DNA of 64,000 nucleotides from Reyranella sp. CPCC 100927 (GCF_007859315.1 NZ_VOHA01000002.1:310001-374000); one strand, 5' to 3'; positions 1 to 8,571 are shown, counted from the stretch's first letter. Numbers and translations are program-made. Notes: generated by a model not told the origin, from the sequence alone.

Positions 1-130
1 CGGCAACTACATGCTGTCGTCGGGCATCCGACTCGTGGGCGGCTTCAGCTACGTCATGGGCTCCGGCCAATCAAAGAGCGAAAAGGCCGACGCCTGGGCC
101 TTTCTGTTCGGCACCGTTCTCACCTTTTGA
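1..130 (+). CDS. C-terminal fragment of an outer-membrane porin-like protein
   Basis: The frame is open from base 2 to the TGA at 128-130, giving about 42 residues. It ends in alternating polar and hydrophobic residues (GGFSYVMGSG, then AWAFLFGTVLTF) with a terminal Phe. A C-terminal strand ending in Phe is the usual signal recognised by the BAM complex in Gram-negative outer-membrane beta-barrels. The start lies outside the window, so family assignment is tentative. A short convergent gap of about 70 bases separates it from the M28 peptidase gene. Confidence 0.5.
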   Translation, partial: GNYMLSSGIRLVGGFSYVMGSGQSKSEKADAWAFLFGTVLTF

Positions 131-202
131 TGCCCGCGATCGGCGGCGCGCGGGGCCCCGTGTCCTTGAGTCCTCATCCTCCCTCACACGGCGGCAGAGG
201 TG

Positions 203-1474
203 TTAAAGACGCCAGCTGGCGGCGGTCGGTGAGTCAACCTGGCAGGCGGCCGCGGTGATCGCGGCCGTGAGCTGAGCCGCGACGCGCAGTTCGGACGGCG
301 CGATCTTGTCGCGCGTGTCGGCCGGCGTCAGCACCAGGCGCAGGTTCGCGGCGGGATCGTCGTAGCCGGCCACCAGGCGTAGCGCCGGAATGCCGGCCAG
401 CGCGAAGTTGCCGTGGTCTGAGTTCATCATCAGCGGCCGCACGCAGCGCAGGCTGTGGCCGTTGGCCTCGGCGACGCCCAGTAGGAACGGCTCGAGCGGC
501 GCGAAGCCACTGGTCAGCGCCGTGAGCCGGGACGCGCCCGCGATGCTGTCGAGATTGACGTTGAGCGCAATCTTGCGCCGCGCGCTCTCGTCGAGGCTGG
601 CGACGTACTGCGCCGAGCCGGTCAGTGCCCATTCCTCGACACTGAAGAAGGCGAGCCGGAGGCCGCGCCGCCACGTGGCGACCTGCGGTGCCAGCGCGCG
701 CGTCACCGCCAGCGCCGCCGCGACACCCGTCGCGTTGTCCATGGCGCTTTCGCTGACGTCATGGCCATCGACATGGGCGCTCAGCACGACCCACTCGTCA
801 CTGCGGCCGGGGATGTCGAAGAGCAGTGTTTGCGTCTGCGCCGGCTCTTCGTGGATGTCGAGGAAGAGCGTGACGCGCGGCCAGCCCGACGCGGTGCGCG
901 CCAGGCGCGCTGCCGTCTCGGGCGTGATGCCGATACCGGGAATGCCGGCGCCGTTCTCGTCGCGGCCCGACGATCCCGCCACCAGCCCGCCGGGCACGGG
1001 GCCCGCGATCAGGAAGCCGACGGCACCGGCCTCGCGCGCCATGTCGTACTTGCGCCGGCGATGGATAGTGCCGGCCACGAACATCAGCTCGTGGCGCACC
1101 AGCACGATGCGGCCGGCGATCTCGCCGCGATGGGCCGCGAATTCCTCGGGCGTGCCGCGCCCCAGGTCGATCACCTCGGCCGTCAGCCCGTCGGCCGGTG
1201 TCGCCACCGAACGCACCAACGGATGGCCGGGAACCAGGCTGCCGTCGGCCAGGCGCAACTCCGTGCGCAACGCGCGCCAGCCGCCGTAGGGCACGGGAAT
1301 CGACCGGCACGCCACGCCACTGGCCGCGGCGCCGCGTTCGGCGACCAGCGCCATGGCCCGCTGTTCGCTCGGCGTGCCGGCGAGCCGCCCACCCAGCGCA
1401 CACAGCGCGTCGAAGTCACGCATCAACGCGGCATCACCGGCGATGCGGCCCACCAGTTCAGACGACAACAGCAT
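203..1474 (-). CDS. M28-family zinc aminopeptidase-like protein with inserted PA domain
   Basis: A 423-residue protein of the M28 (aminopeptidase Y/S-like) metallopeptidase family. The visible zinc ligands are His234 (AHVDGHD), Asp246 (AMDNATG), the Glu pair 280-281 (SVEEW), Asp309 (NLDS) and His354 (MNSDHGN), in the order expected for M28. Residues of about 95-210 fit a protease-associated (PA) insert. No signal peptide is visible, so it is probably cytoplasmic and acts on short peptides or amino-acid conjugates. Its ATG overlaps the stop of the upstream LysR gene by one base (TGATG), so the two are translationally coupled. The substrate is unknown. Confidence 0.88.
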   Translation of the reverse strand: MLLSSELVGRIAGDAALMRDFDALCALGGRLAGTPSEQRAMALVAERGAAASGVACRSIPVPYGGWRALRTELRLADGSLVPGHPLVRSVATPADGLTAEVIDLGRGTPEEFAAHRGEIAGRIVLVRHELMFVAGTIHRRRKYDMAREAGAVGFLIAGPVPGGLVAGSSGRDENGAGIPGIGITPETAARLARTASGWPRVTLFLDIHEEPAQTQTLLFDIPGRSDEWVVLSAHVDGHDVSESAMDNATGVAAALAVTRALAPQVATWRRGLRLAFFSVEEWALTGSAQYVASLDESARRKIALNVNLDSIAGASRLTALTSGFAPLEPFLLGVAEANGHSLRCVRPLMMNSDHGNFALAGIPALRLVAGYDDPAANLRLVLTPADTRDKIAPSELRVAAQLTAAITAAACQVDSPTAASWRL

Positions 1475-2379
1475 CAGGCCTTCTCCCGGGCTGGAACCAC
1501 GAAGTTGCGCATATGGGTGTCAAAGGTCTCGAGAAAGGCGCGCCCGATCATCGACAGCGCGCGGTCGGCGGCGTGGAAGACCGCGATCTCGTAGGGCACG
1601 ATCGGGCGAAACGGCCGCACCTCCAGCCCCGCGTCGCGGAACTGCGCCGCCGAAGCCGGATCGACGATCGACACGCCGACCCCGTTGGCGACCAGGCTGC
1701 AGATGACGGCGAACAGCTCCGACACCGTGATGAAATTCAGATGCGCGGCCGCCTCGGCGAATGCCGCATTGATCACATGAAAGGCAGCCCACTCGCGCGA
1801 CATGCCGACGAAGGGCAGGCCCGACAGATGCGCCGGCGTGATCACGTCGTGAGCAGCCAGTGCATGCCCCTTGGGCAGGATGGCCACGCACGCCATGCGA
1901 TAGCGCGTCACCGTCAGTCCGGTGGGATCGATCGGCAGCTCGGCAATGCCGATGTCGTGCGTGCGCGAGGGAAACATGCCGCGCACCAGGTCGGAGTTGC
2001 GTGTGAAGAGCTGGATGCGCACGTTGGGCCGCTGCTTCAGGAAGGTAGCAACGACCGGCGGCAACAAGGTCACGCCGGCCATCGGATGACTGGCGACGAC
2101 CAGGGAGCCCGCCTGGCCGGCGCGAATGTGCTCCACCGCGCGGCCAAGGTCCTCGATGCGGCCCAGGGTGCGCTCGACCTCCGTCCGGAATGCCACCGCT
2201 TCCGCCGTCGGCCGCAAGCGGTTGCCGACGCGCTCGAACAGCGAAAAGCCGAGTTCGTCCTCCAGGCGCGCGATTTGCGCGCTGACGGCCGGCTGCGTGA
2301 TGCCCAGCGCCGCCGCCGCGTGGGTGACGGAGCCGTTCTCGACGACGGCGCGGAAGGCTTCGAGGAGGCGAATATCCAT
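1474..2379 (-). CDS. LysR-family transcriptional regulator
   Basis: About 301 residues from the chosen start MDIRLLEAF. The frame is open 13 codons further upstream, but the family N-terminus fits this Met. An N-terminal winged helix-turn-helix (about 1-60; AAAALGITQPAVSAQIARLE) is followed by a LysR substrate-binding domain. The gene is divergent from the amino-acid ABC transporter and coupled to the downstream M28 peptidase. By LysR convention it probably controls one or both units from the 120-base shared promoter region. The inducer is unknown, though an amino-acid derivative would suit the neighbourhood. Confidence 0.9.
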   Translation of the reverse strand: MDIRLLEAFRAVVENGSVTHAAAALGITQPAVSAQIARLEDELGFSLFERVGNRLRPTAEAVAFRTEVERTLGRIEDLGRAVEHIRAGQAGSLVVASHPMAGVTLLPPVVATFLKQRPNVRIQLFTRNSDLVRGMFPSRTHDIGIAELPIDPTGLTVTRYRMACVAILPKGHALAAHDVITPAHLSGLPFVGMSREWAAFHVINAAFAEAAAHLNFITVSELFAVICSLVANGVGVSIVDPASAAQFRDAGLEVRPFRPIVPYEIAVFHAADRALSMIGRAFLETFDTHMRNFVVPAREKA

Positions 2380-2500
2380 ATGACTATAAAATTTGATTAT
2401 TGACAGTTTTTCAAGCATGGCATGATATTTGCCAATCCTGAACCGTGGTTATTCGGGACAACCATAAAATTCTGTTGTGTAGGCATGGGAGGTTTGGTCC
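2380..2500. promoter_or_regulatory. Divergent promoter region with LysR-type dyads
   Basis: An AT-rich gap between the divergent LysR gene and the ABC transporter. Two interrupted dyads are visible: GGCA-N7-TGCC at 2419-2433 and TGGTT-N9-AACCA at 2446-2464. Both have the size of T-N11-A LysR boxes. A GGGAGGT ribosome-binding site lies at 2487-2493, just before the GTG start at 2501. Binding by the adjacent LysR protein is inferred. Confidence 0.5.
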
Positions 2501-3283
2501 GTGGCCCAGGCAGGTCCAATCATTGCTGCGGAAGGCATTTCCAAGAGCTTCGGCACGGTCGAGGTGCTGCGCGGCGTGAGCCTGCCGGTAGCGGCCAAGG
2601 ACGTGGTGTGCGTCGTGGGTCCCTCGGGCTCCGGCAAGACCACCTTGCTGCGGTGCCTCGCCCTGCTGGAGACGCCCAGCGGCGGGCGCATCGTGATGAA
2701 CGGCACCACCATCGCCTCGGCCAAGCCCGACGCCGGCGAGAAGCGCGCCGCGCGCGCGGTGCGGCCCGAGATCGGCATGGTCTTCCAGCACTTCAATCTG
2801 TGGCCGCACATGAGCGTGCTCGAGAACATCATCGAGGCGCCGCTGCGGGTGAAAGGCATGGCGCGCGCCCAGGCGATCGCCGCGGCCGATACCTTGCTGG
2901 CCAAGGTCGGGCTGTCCGACAAACGCGACGTCTACCCGACGCGGTTGTCCGGCGGTCAGCAGCAGCGCGTGGCGATCGCGCGGGCACTGGCGATGTCGCC
3001 CAAGGTCATGCTGTTCGACGAGCCGACATCGGCGCTCGATCCCGAATTGCGTCGCGAGGTCCTCATCGTCATGCGCCAGCTCGCCGCCGAGGGCATGACG
3101 ATGCTGGTGGTCACCCACGAGATGGGCTTTGCGCGCAACGTCGGCACGCGCCTGATCTTCATGGACCACGGCGAGATCATCGAGGCCGGTGAGCCGAAGG
3201 CCTTCTTCGCCGCACCGCAAACCGAGCGCGCCCAGCGCTTCCTGTTGCAACTCGACGATGGAACAGAGGGGGTAAAGCAATGA
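2501..3283 (+). CDS. Polar amino-acid ABC transporter, ATP-binding protein
   Basis: A 260-residue ATPase of the HisP/GlnQ type. Walker A is GPSGSGKT (40-47), the signature LSGGQQQR begins at 149, and Walker B is LFDEP (171-175) followed by [16 protein letters not shown] matches the switch-His region typical of amino-acid importers. The GTG start follows a GGGAGGT site at good spacing. It overlaps the binding-protein gene by four bases (ATGA). Together with the binding protein and permease it should import an amino acid or amino-acid-like compound from the periplasm. Confidence 0.95.
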   Translation: MAQAGPIIAAEGISKSFGTVEVLRGVSLPVAAKDVVCVVGPSGSGKTTLLRCLALLETPSGGRIVMNGTTIASAKPDAGEKRAARAVRPEIGMVFQHFNLWPHMSVLENIIEAPLRVKGMARAQAIAAADTLLAKVGLSDKRDVYPTRLSGGQQQRVAIARALAMSPKVMLFDEPTSALDPELRREVLIVMRQLAAEGMTMLVVTHEMGFARNVGTRLIFMDHGEIIEAGEPKAFFAAPQTERAQRFLLQLDDGTEGVKQ

Positions 3284-4092
3284 CGAACGTGATGTCCCGA
3301 TTGCTGCGGTTCGCTGCCGTGGCGCTGCCGGTCGCTGTGATGGCGCCGCAGGCGGCACAGGCCCAGGCCATCCAGTCGCGCCTGATCGAGGTGACGAAGT
3401 CCAAGAAGCTGCGGGTCTGCCAGTTCCCGCTCTACTATTCGATCTCGTTCCGCAATCCCAAGACGGGCGAGATCGAAGGCATCGACGCCGACCTCTCCAA
3501 GGAACTCGCCAAGGAGCTTGGCGCGCAGCTGGAGATCGTCGAGTCGAGCTTCGGCACCTTCATCGCCGACCTGCAGGCCAACAAGTGCGAGATCGGCATG
3601 TTCGGCGTCGGCGCCTCGCTCAAACGCGCCCAGGCCGTGGAATTCTCCAAGCCCTATCTGATCACCAACGTGTATGCGGTGACCCGCAAGGGCGGCCCGG
3701 TCAAGACCTGGGCCGATGTCGACAAGAAGGGCGTGAAGGCGGCGGTGTCGCTGGGCAGCTACATCGAGCCTTTCATGAAGTCCTATCTGAAGAACGCCGA
3801 AGTGGTATCGGTCGCGCCGCCCAACACGCGTGAAGGCGAGCTGGTGGCGCGGCGCGTCGATGTGATCATGACCGACTTTCCCACCGCGGTGAAGGTCACC
3901 GACGAGTTCGACTGGGCGCAGACCATCGAGCCCGACGAAAAGCTGGCGGTAACGCCTTACGCCTATGTCGTGCCGCAAGGCGACCAGATCTGGCTCAACT
4001 ACGTCAACCTGTTCATCGACACCATCAAGCTCGACGGGCGCCTGAAGAAGTACGCCGAGAAGAACAAACTCGGCCCCATCGTCGCGCCGTAG
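3280..4092 (+). CDS. Family-3 extracellular solute-binding protein of the amino-acid ABC transporter
   Basis: A 270-residue periplasmic binding protein with a Sec signal peptide (about 1-29, ending AAQAQA). The mature domain carries the SBP family-3 hallmarks [39 protein letters not shown] and DFPTAVKVT. It should deliver a polar amino acid or analogue to the permease at 4204. It overlaps the ATPase gene. A palindromic repeat sits between it and the permease, so the repeat is co-transcribed. The ligand cannot be told from sequence alone. Confidence 0.93.
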   Translation: MTNVMSRLLRFAAVALPVAVMAPQAAQAQAIQSRLIEVTKSKKLRVCQFPLYYSISFRNPKTGEIEGIDADLSKELAKELGAQLEIVESSFGTFIADLQANKCEIGMFGVGASLKRAQAVEFSKPYLITNVYAVTRKGGPVKTWADVDKKGVKAAVSLGSYIEPFMKSYLKNAEVVSVAPPNTREGELVARRVDVIMTDFPTAVKVTDEFDWAQTIEPDEKLAVTPYAYVVPQGDQIWLNYVNLFIDTIKLDGRLKKYAEKNKLGPIVAP

Positions 4093-4101
4093 AAAGGGAC
4101 T

Positions 4102-4180
4102 GTCATCCCGAGCGCAGCGAGGGATCTCCCGCGTGCAGAGACTCCATTCCCAGGAGATCCCTCGCTGCGCTCGGGATGAC
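4102..4180. repeat. REP-like palindrome, family 1, complete copy
   Basis: A two-armed inverted repeat. The left arm starts GTCATCCCGAGCGCAGCGAG and the right arm is its reverse complement, ending GGGATGAC, around a loop of about 20 bases. It lies inside the ABC transporter operon. Seven further complete or partial copies occur in this window. Confidence 0.9.
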
Positions 4181-4203
4181 GGTATCAGCCAGGAGAACGC
4201 GGT

Positions 4204-4866
4204 GTGACCTATCAGTTCCGCTGGGACATCATCCCCGGCAATCTCGACTTCCTGATGTCCGGGCTGGAGATGACCTTGATCATCTCCGCCACGGCGCTGG
4301 TCTTCGCCATGATCGGCGGCCTGCTGCTGGCCATGATGGACATGTCGCGCTTCTTCGTGGTGCGCAGCGTGGCTCTGGCGTTTGGCGAGATCATCCGCAA
4401 CACGCCGATCCTGGTCCAGCTGCTGTGGGTCTACTACGTGCTGCCGATCGTCTTCAATATCGGCATCTCGTCGCTGTCGGCCATCCTGATCGGCTTGTCG
4501 GTCTACATGGCGGCGTTCATCTCCGAGGTCTATCGCGCCGGCATCCAGGCCGTGCCCAAGGGTCACCGCGAGGCGGCCCAGGTGCTGGGGTTGACGCCGG
4601 CACAGAGCTTGCGGCGCATCGTGCTGCCGCAGGCCATCCGCCTGACCCTGCCGCCGCTGGCGTCGAACTTCGTGCAGCTCATCAAGTTCTCGTCGCTGGG
4701 CGCGGTGATTTCCGTCACCGAGATCACGCGCCGCGGCATGGAACTGTCGGCCTCGACCTTCCGGCCGCTCGAGATCTTCTCGTTCATCGCCATCGTCTAT
4801 TTCTTCATCTGCTGGCCGCTGGCCATGGCGATCCGGCTGTGGGAGCGTCGCCTTGCCCAACGCTGA
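4204..4866 (+). CDS. Amino-acid ABC transporter permease (HisM/GlnP type)
   Basis: A 220-residue inner-membrane protein starting with GTG behind an AGGAGA site. It has about five hydrophobic segments and the cytoplasmic EAA loop (YRAGIQAVPKGHREAAQVLGL), which docks with the ATPase. Only one permease gene is visible, so it may act as a homodimer. Its 3' end overlaps the next gene's likely TTG start by 14 bases. Confidence 0.93.
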   Translation: MTYQFRWDIIPGNLDFLMSGLEMTLIISATALVFAMIGGLLLAMMDMSRFFVVRSVALAFGEIIRNTPILVQLLWVYYVLPIVFNIGISSLSAILIGLSVYMAAFISEVYRAGIQAVPKGHREAAQVLGLTPAQSLRRIVLPQAIRLTLPPLASNFVQLIKFSSLGAVISVTEITRRGMELSASTFRPLEIFSFIAIVYFFICWPLAMAIRLWERRLAQR

Positions 4867-6118
4867 CGTGATGGATCTGGCCTCGCGCATCGCTGCCGCC
4901 ATCGCTGCCGGCCGCGATGATCTTGTCGCCATGACGCAGCGTCTGGTGGCGACGGCATCGCCCAATCCACCCGGCGACGTGCGGCAGACCGCCGACGCCA
5001 CCGACGCGCTGTTGCGCACCATCGACGGCGCGCAGATCGAACGATTCGAGACGGCACCCGGCATCGTCAACCTGGTGGCGACGATCAAGAGCGGCCGGCC
5101 CGGCCGCCGGCTGATCTTCAACGGCCATCTCGACACCTTTCCCTTGGGCGAGGATCTCGGCTGGAGCGTGCCGCCGCTGGGCGGCACGCTGCGCGACGGC
5201 AAGCTCTACGGCCGCGGCGTGTCGGACATGAAGGGCGGCATCGCGGCGTCCCTATACGCGGCACGCTTGCTGGCACAGCACCGCGACGCCTGGCGCGGCG
5301 AGATCGTGCTGACGTTCGCTGGCGATGAAGAGAGCATGGGATCGCTGGGCTCGCGCTGGCTGTTGGAGAATGTGCCGCACGCCCAGGGCGACGCGATGAT
5401 CTGCGGCGACGTCGGCTCACCCATGGTCGTGCGCTTCGGCGAGAAGGGCCTGGTCTGGATCGAGATCGAGGCCACCGGCCGGCCGGCGCACGGCGCGCAT
5501 GTCCACAAAGGCGTCAACGCCATCGACCTGTTGCGCGAGGCGCTCGATGCGCTGAAGCGGCTGGAGCAGCTGCCGGTCACGGCGCCGGCCGACGTGACCG
5601 CCGCGATCGCCGCCGCCAAACCGGTTTCGGAGGCACTGTCGGGCGCCGGCGAGGCCGACACCCTGCAACGGTTGACCGTGAACATCGGCACCATCGACGG
5701 TGGCGTCTCCCCCAACCTCGTGCCGACGCGTGCGAAAGCAGCGGCAGACATCCGCCTGCCCGTCGGCATCAGCCTGGAGACTGTCGCGGACGCGCTGCAT
5801 CGCGCACTCGACGGACGCGACGGCGTGCGCTGGCAGGTCAGCCGGCAGTATCCGCCGAGCTTCACGCCGCCGGACCATGAGATCGTGCGCAGCACCGTCG
5901 CGGCGGCAACCAAAGTGCTGGGCCGCGCGCCGGTCACGAACATGCGCGTGGGTGCCTCCGATGCGCGGCTCTACCGGATGTTCGGCGTGCCCACGGTCAT
6001 CTTCGGCCTGACGCCGTTCAACATGGGCGGACCGGACGAGCATATCCTGGTCGACGAACTGGTCGCCGTGGCGCAGGTGCATGCGCTGGCGGCGCTGTCC
6101 TTCCTGTCGCGTGCGTAA
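4853..6118 (+). CDS. M20-family deacylase/peptidase (ArgE/DapE-like)
   Basis: About 421 residues. The dinuclear-zinc motifs of family M20 are present: GHLD (His92, Asp94), GVSDMKGG (Asp125) and AGDEES (Glu159/160), with a dimerisation-type lid domain of about 190-305. The TTG at 4853 follows GGGAG at 7-base spacing; ATG at 4871 is the alternative. It is coupled to the transporter, which suggests that the imported compound, or a product of it, is an N-acylated or amide-linked amino acid that this enzyme hydrolyses in the cytoplasm. The exact substrate is unknown. Confidence 0.9.
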   Translation: MPNADVMDLASRIAAAIAAGRDDLVAMTQRLVATASPNPPGDVRQTADATDALLRTIDGAQIERFETAPGIVNLVATIKSGRPGRRLIFNGHLDTFPLGEDLGWSVPPLGGTLRDGKLYGRGVSDMKGGIAASLYAARLLAQHRDAWRGEIVLTFAGDEESMGSLGSRWLLENVPHAQGDAMICGDVGSPMVVRFGEKGLVWIEIEATGRPAHGAHVHKGVNAIDLLREALDALKRLEQLPVTAPADVTAAIAAAKPVSEALSGAGEADTLQRLTVNIGTIDGGVSPNLVPTRAKAAADIRLPVGISLETVADALHRALDGRDGVRWQVSRQYPPSFTPPDHEIVRSTVAAATKVLGRAPVTNMRVGASDARLYRMFGVPTVIFGLTPFNMGGPDEHILVDELVAVAQVHALAALSFLSRA

Positions 6119-6139
6119 CGCGTAGAGCGAGTCCGACGA

Positions 6140-7093
6140 ATGACCATCCGTGCCGACAATCTTGCCGATGCCGAGCTGCTGCGGACCGACACCGGGTTCA
6201 TGGGCGTGCCGTGGGCGGCTTCGGCCGAAGGCGCCGGTGCGGCAATCATCGGCGTGCCGTTCGACTGCGGCACGCATGCTTTCCGCATCGGCTCGCGCCA
6301 AGGACCGCAGGCGATCCGCGAACAGTCGCGCCTGGTGCGCGCCTTCGAGTCGGAAGTCGCCGACTACGACATCCGCGCCGCCCTGAAGCTGGTCGATTGC
6401 GGCGACGTGATCCTGACGCCGAGCCGCATCGAGGATGCTTTCGCGCGCATCGAGGCGGCGGCCTGGCGCATCATTGATGCCGGCGCGACGCCGATCGGCT
6501 TCGGCGGCGACGGCTCGATCTCGGTGCCGCTGGTGCGCGCGGCGGCGCGGCGATGGCCCGATCTCTGCGTACTGCACGTCGACAGTCATACCGACTGCCA
6601 CCAGGTCAATCCCGAGCATCCTTACGACTCGTCAAGCCAGTTCAGCCATGCTGCGCTCGAGCAGCGCATCTCGCCCAGCGCCTCCTACCATGTCGGCATC
6701 CGCGGCTCGACCTACCGGGCCGGCGTGTTCCAGCATACGCGCGCGCTGGGCTACAACATCATCACCATGCGCGAGTACATGCGGCGCGGCGAGGCCGACG
6801 TGCTGGCCGAACTGCACCAGGCGATGAAGGGTCGCCCGGTCTACCTGTCGTGGGACATGGATGCGTTCGATCCGTCGGTGGCGCCCGGCGTCTGCACGCC
6901 GACCTGGGGCGGCTTCACGGCGCGCGAAGGGCTGCAGTTCCTGCGCGGTCTCACCGGGCTCGACATCGTTGCCGCCGACATCAACACCGTGAGCCCGCCG
7001 CACGACGTGCAGGGCATGGCCGCGCACCTCGCCGCCCACGTCGCCTTCGAGACGTTGTTGCTGCTGGAGAAGACGCCCAGCCGTCCGGGCTGA
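6140..7093 (+). CDS. Ureohydrolase (agmatinase/arginase family) with an altered first metal site
   Basis: A 317-residue member of the binuclear-manganese ureohydrolase family. Asp148, His150 and Asp152 (HVDSHTD) and Asp239 and Asp241 (SWDMDAFDP) match metal ligands. The usual GGDHS motif reads GGDGS (122-126), so the His that normally contributes the first metal ligand is Gly. It follows the M20 gene by 21 bases and closes the transporter operon. Hydrolysis of a guanidino, formimino or related C-N group is the family expectation. The changed metal site means agmatinase activity should not be assumed. Confidence 0.82.
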   Translation: MTIRADNLADAELLRTDTGFMGVPWAASAEGAGAAIIGVPFDCGTHAFRIGSRQGPQAIREQSRLVRAFESEVADYDIRAALKLVDCGDVILTPSRIEDAFARIEAAAWRIIDAGATPIGFGGDGSISVPLVRAAARRWPDLCVLHVDSHTDCHQVNPEHPYDSSSQFSHAALEQRISPSASYHVGIRGSTYRAGVFQHTRALGYNIITMREYMRRGEADVLAELHQAMKGRPVYLSWDMDAFDPSVAPGVCTPTWGGFTAREGLQFLRGLTGLDIVAADINTVSPPHDVQGMAAHLAAHVAFETLLLLEKTPSRPG

Positions 7094-7194
7094 GAAGCCG
7101 ATCGAGCCGCGATCGTGCCACGCTCGGCCTTTGTGGACACCAAGTAGCGTTTGGTGAGAACCGGTAACGCTTTGAATTACCACTCTAAGAAAAG

Positions 7195-7269
7195 TGGTGG
7201 GCGCGACAGGGATTGAACCTGTGACCCCTGCCATGTCAAGACAGTGCTCTACCGCTGAGCTACGCGCCC
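7195..7269 (-). tRNA. tRNA-Val (anticodon GAC)
   Basis: Read on the minus strand it folds as a full cloverleaf. The acceptor GGGCGCG pairs with CGCGCCC, the D-stem is GCTC/GAGC, the anticodon stem CTGTC/GGCAG encloses loop TTGACAT, and the T-arm is ACAGG-TTCAATC-CCTGT. The anticodon is GAC (Val). The 3' CCA is encoded (7195-7197). Confidence 0.96.
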
Positions 7270-7432
7270 TTGATGCGGATCGCCCTACAAAGGTTGAGGA
7301 CGTTTCCGTGAGGTCGGCGCGGTGATTAGCCGATCCATCCCGCCTTGGCAAGTCACGCCGTTGGGGGGCGCGACGGCATGTCGTCGAACGACGGGTGACG
7401 GCGCGCGTGATTCCGTTTAAGCAGGAAGGGCC

Positions 7433-8341
7433 ATGGACTCGTCCCCTGCGCAACCTGCGCCACCTGTCGATATCCTGCACCCGCTGGCGCCGACGCTGCC
7501 GGTCGTCCTGGCGTCGCCACACAGCGGCAATTTCTATGCGCCGGACTTCCTCGGCCTCACGCACCTGGACGTCTCGGTTCTGCGCCGGTCGGAGGATGCC
7601 TACGTCGATGACCTGTTCGCGCCGGCGATCCAGCGCGGCGTGCCGATGGTCCGCGCCCTCTTCCCGCGCTCCTTCGTCGATGCCAACCGCGAGCCCTATG
7701 AGGTCGACGCGGCGATGTTCGACGGGCCGCTGCCCAGCCATGCCAATACGCGCTCGCCGCGGGTGGCGGCCGGCCTGGGCACCGTGCCGCGCGTGGCCTT
7801 CGACGGCCAGGCCATCTATCGCCGCAAGCTGCCGGTGGCCGAACTGGAACGGCGCGTCGCCTGGTACTACCGGCCCTATCACGCGGCCCTCGACCGGCTG
7901 ATCGCCGAAACCCGTGAGCGTTTCGGCCACTGCATCCTGATCGACTGCCACTCGATGCCGTCAACCTCGCCGGGCGGCGGCCATCCCCCTACGGGCCGCG
8001 TGGACTTCGTGCTGGGCGACAATCATGGTGCCGCCTGTGCGCCGGCGCTGATGCACCTGGCCGAGCGCTGGCTGCACCATCACGGCTATCGCGTCGTGCG
8101 CAACCAGCCCTACGCTGGCGGGTTCACCACCCAGCACTACGGCGTGCCGACGCAGGGCGTGCACGTGTTGCAGATCGAAATCAACCGCGCGCTCTACATG
8201 GACGAAGCGTCCCTGCGTCCGCACGCCGGCTTCGAGCCGCTGGCCAAGCGGCTGGCTGACCTGGTCGAGGATGTCGGCCGGACCACGTTGGGCCACTCCG
8301 CCTTCCCCGCCTGGACCGCGCCGCGCAACGCCGCGGAGTAG
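7433..8341 (+). CDS. N-formylglutamate amidohydrolase family protein
   Basis: A 302-residue protein with the hallmarks of the N-formylglutamate amidohydrolase family: ASPHSGNFY near residue 30, RSFVDANREPYE near 80 and IDCHSMPS near 165, which together make a metal and carboxylate site. In histidine degradation this enzyme releases glutamate and formate from N-formylglutamate. No other hut genes are adjacent, so a role on another N-formyl amino acid is possible. It stands alone between a tRNA and a small-RNA-containing gap. Confidence 0.88.
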   Translation: MDSSPAQPAPPVDILHPLAPTLPVVLASPHSGNFYAPDFLGLTHLDVSVLRRSEDAYVDDLFAPAIQRGVPMVRALFPRSFVDANREPYEVDAAMFDGPLPSHANTRSPRVAAGLGTVPRVAFDGQAIYRRKLPVAELERRVAWYYRPYHAALDRLIAETRERFGHCILIDCHSMPSTSPGGGHPPTGRVDFVLGDNHGAACAPALMHLAERWLHHHGYRVVRNQPYAGGFTTQHYGVPTQGVHVLQIEINRALYMDEASLRPHAGFEPLAKRLADLVEDVGRTTLGHSAFPAWTAPRNAAE

Positions 8342-8345
8342 ACCT

Positions 8346-8390
8346 GTCATCCCGAGCGCTACTTCGACGGGCTCAGGAGAGGGATCTTCT
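8346..8390. repeat. Partial, interrupted REP family-1 arm
   Basis: A single left arm, GTCATCCCGAGCG, is interrupted by a 20-odd-base CTTCGACGGGCTCAGGA-type segment and then resumes as GAGGGATCTTCTGCGA. No matching right arm follows, so this is a decayed or rearranged copy immediately downstream of the amidohydrolase stop. Confidence 0.6.
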
Positions 8391-8430
8391 GCGACCGGGC
8401 GCACGATGCGTCGCGGGCGATGACAGAGCC

Positions 8431-8463
8431 ACAAAGAAAAAGAGCGGTGTCCGAAGACACCGC
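8431..8463 (-). terminator. Intrinsic terminator with UUCG tetraloop
   Basis: The 8-bp stem GCGGTGTC/GACACCGC is closed by a C(UUCG)G tetraloop and followed on the minus strand by TCTTTTTCTTTGT. It has a strong U-tract only in the minus direction, so it ends the candidate small RNA rather than the upstream plus-strand gene. Confidence 0.75.
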
Positions 8464-8536
8464 CCGAGTTTTAGGGAGGAAACGCCCAAGACGGGCATAT
8501 GACAAACACAGAGGTCGCCGAGCGACGTTTGTCACA
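8431..8536 (-). ncRNA. Candidate trans-acting small RNA with CCUCCC anti-SD motif
   Basis: On the minus strand three stem-loops follow one another. The first is GACAAAC/GTTTGTC with an inner GTCGC/GCGAC (8501-8533), the second GCCC/GGGC (8484-8496), and the third a GCGGTGTC-TTCG-GACACCGC terminator (8444-8463). The unpaired linker reads TTTCCTCCCTAAAA, an anti-Shine-Dalgarno motif. This architecture resembles the alphaproteobacterial CCUCC-motif small RNAs (suhB/alpha-r14 and 'cuckoo' families). A RpoH-like promoter sits at the right distance upstream. The rest of the 8342-8778 gap shows only the partial repeat and AT-rich sequence. Family membership is inferred, not checked against Rfam. Confidence 0.62.
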
Positions 8537-8541
8537 AGACG

Positions 8542-8571
8542 AATATGGTGCACCTGCGAACAGGAATCAAG
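8542..8571 (-). promoter_or_regulatory. RpoH-like promoter of the candidate small RNA
   Basis: On the minus strand CTTGATT (8565-8571) is followed, after the normal spacing, by CACCATATT (-10 core CCATATT at 8542-8548). This fits the alphaproteobacterial sigma-32 pattern CTTG...CCATAT. It is also acceptable as a sigma-70 promoter (TTGATT, 17 bases, CATATT). Predicted transcription begins near 8535, right at the first stem-loop. Confidence 0.55.

Noticed and set aside
2956-5202. Long open frame (about 750 codons) on the minus strand across the ABC transporter genes
   Set aside because: It is antisense to four well-supported genes. In GC-rich DNA with G/C third positions such shadow frames are common; the translation is His/Arg/Gln-rich without any domain.
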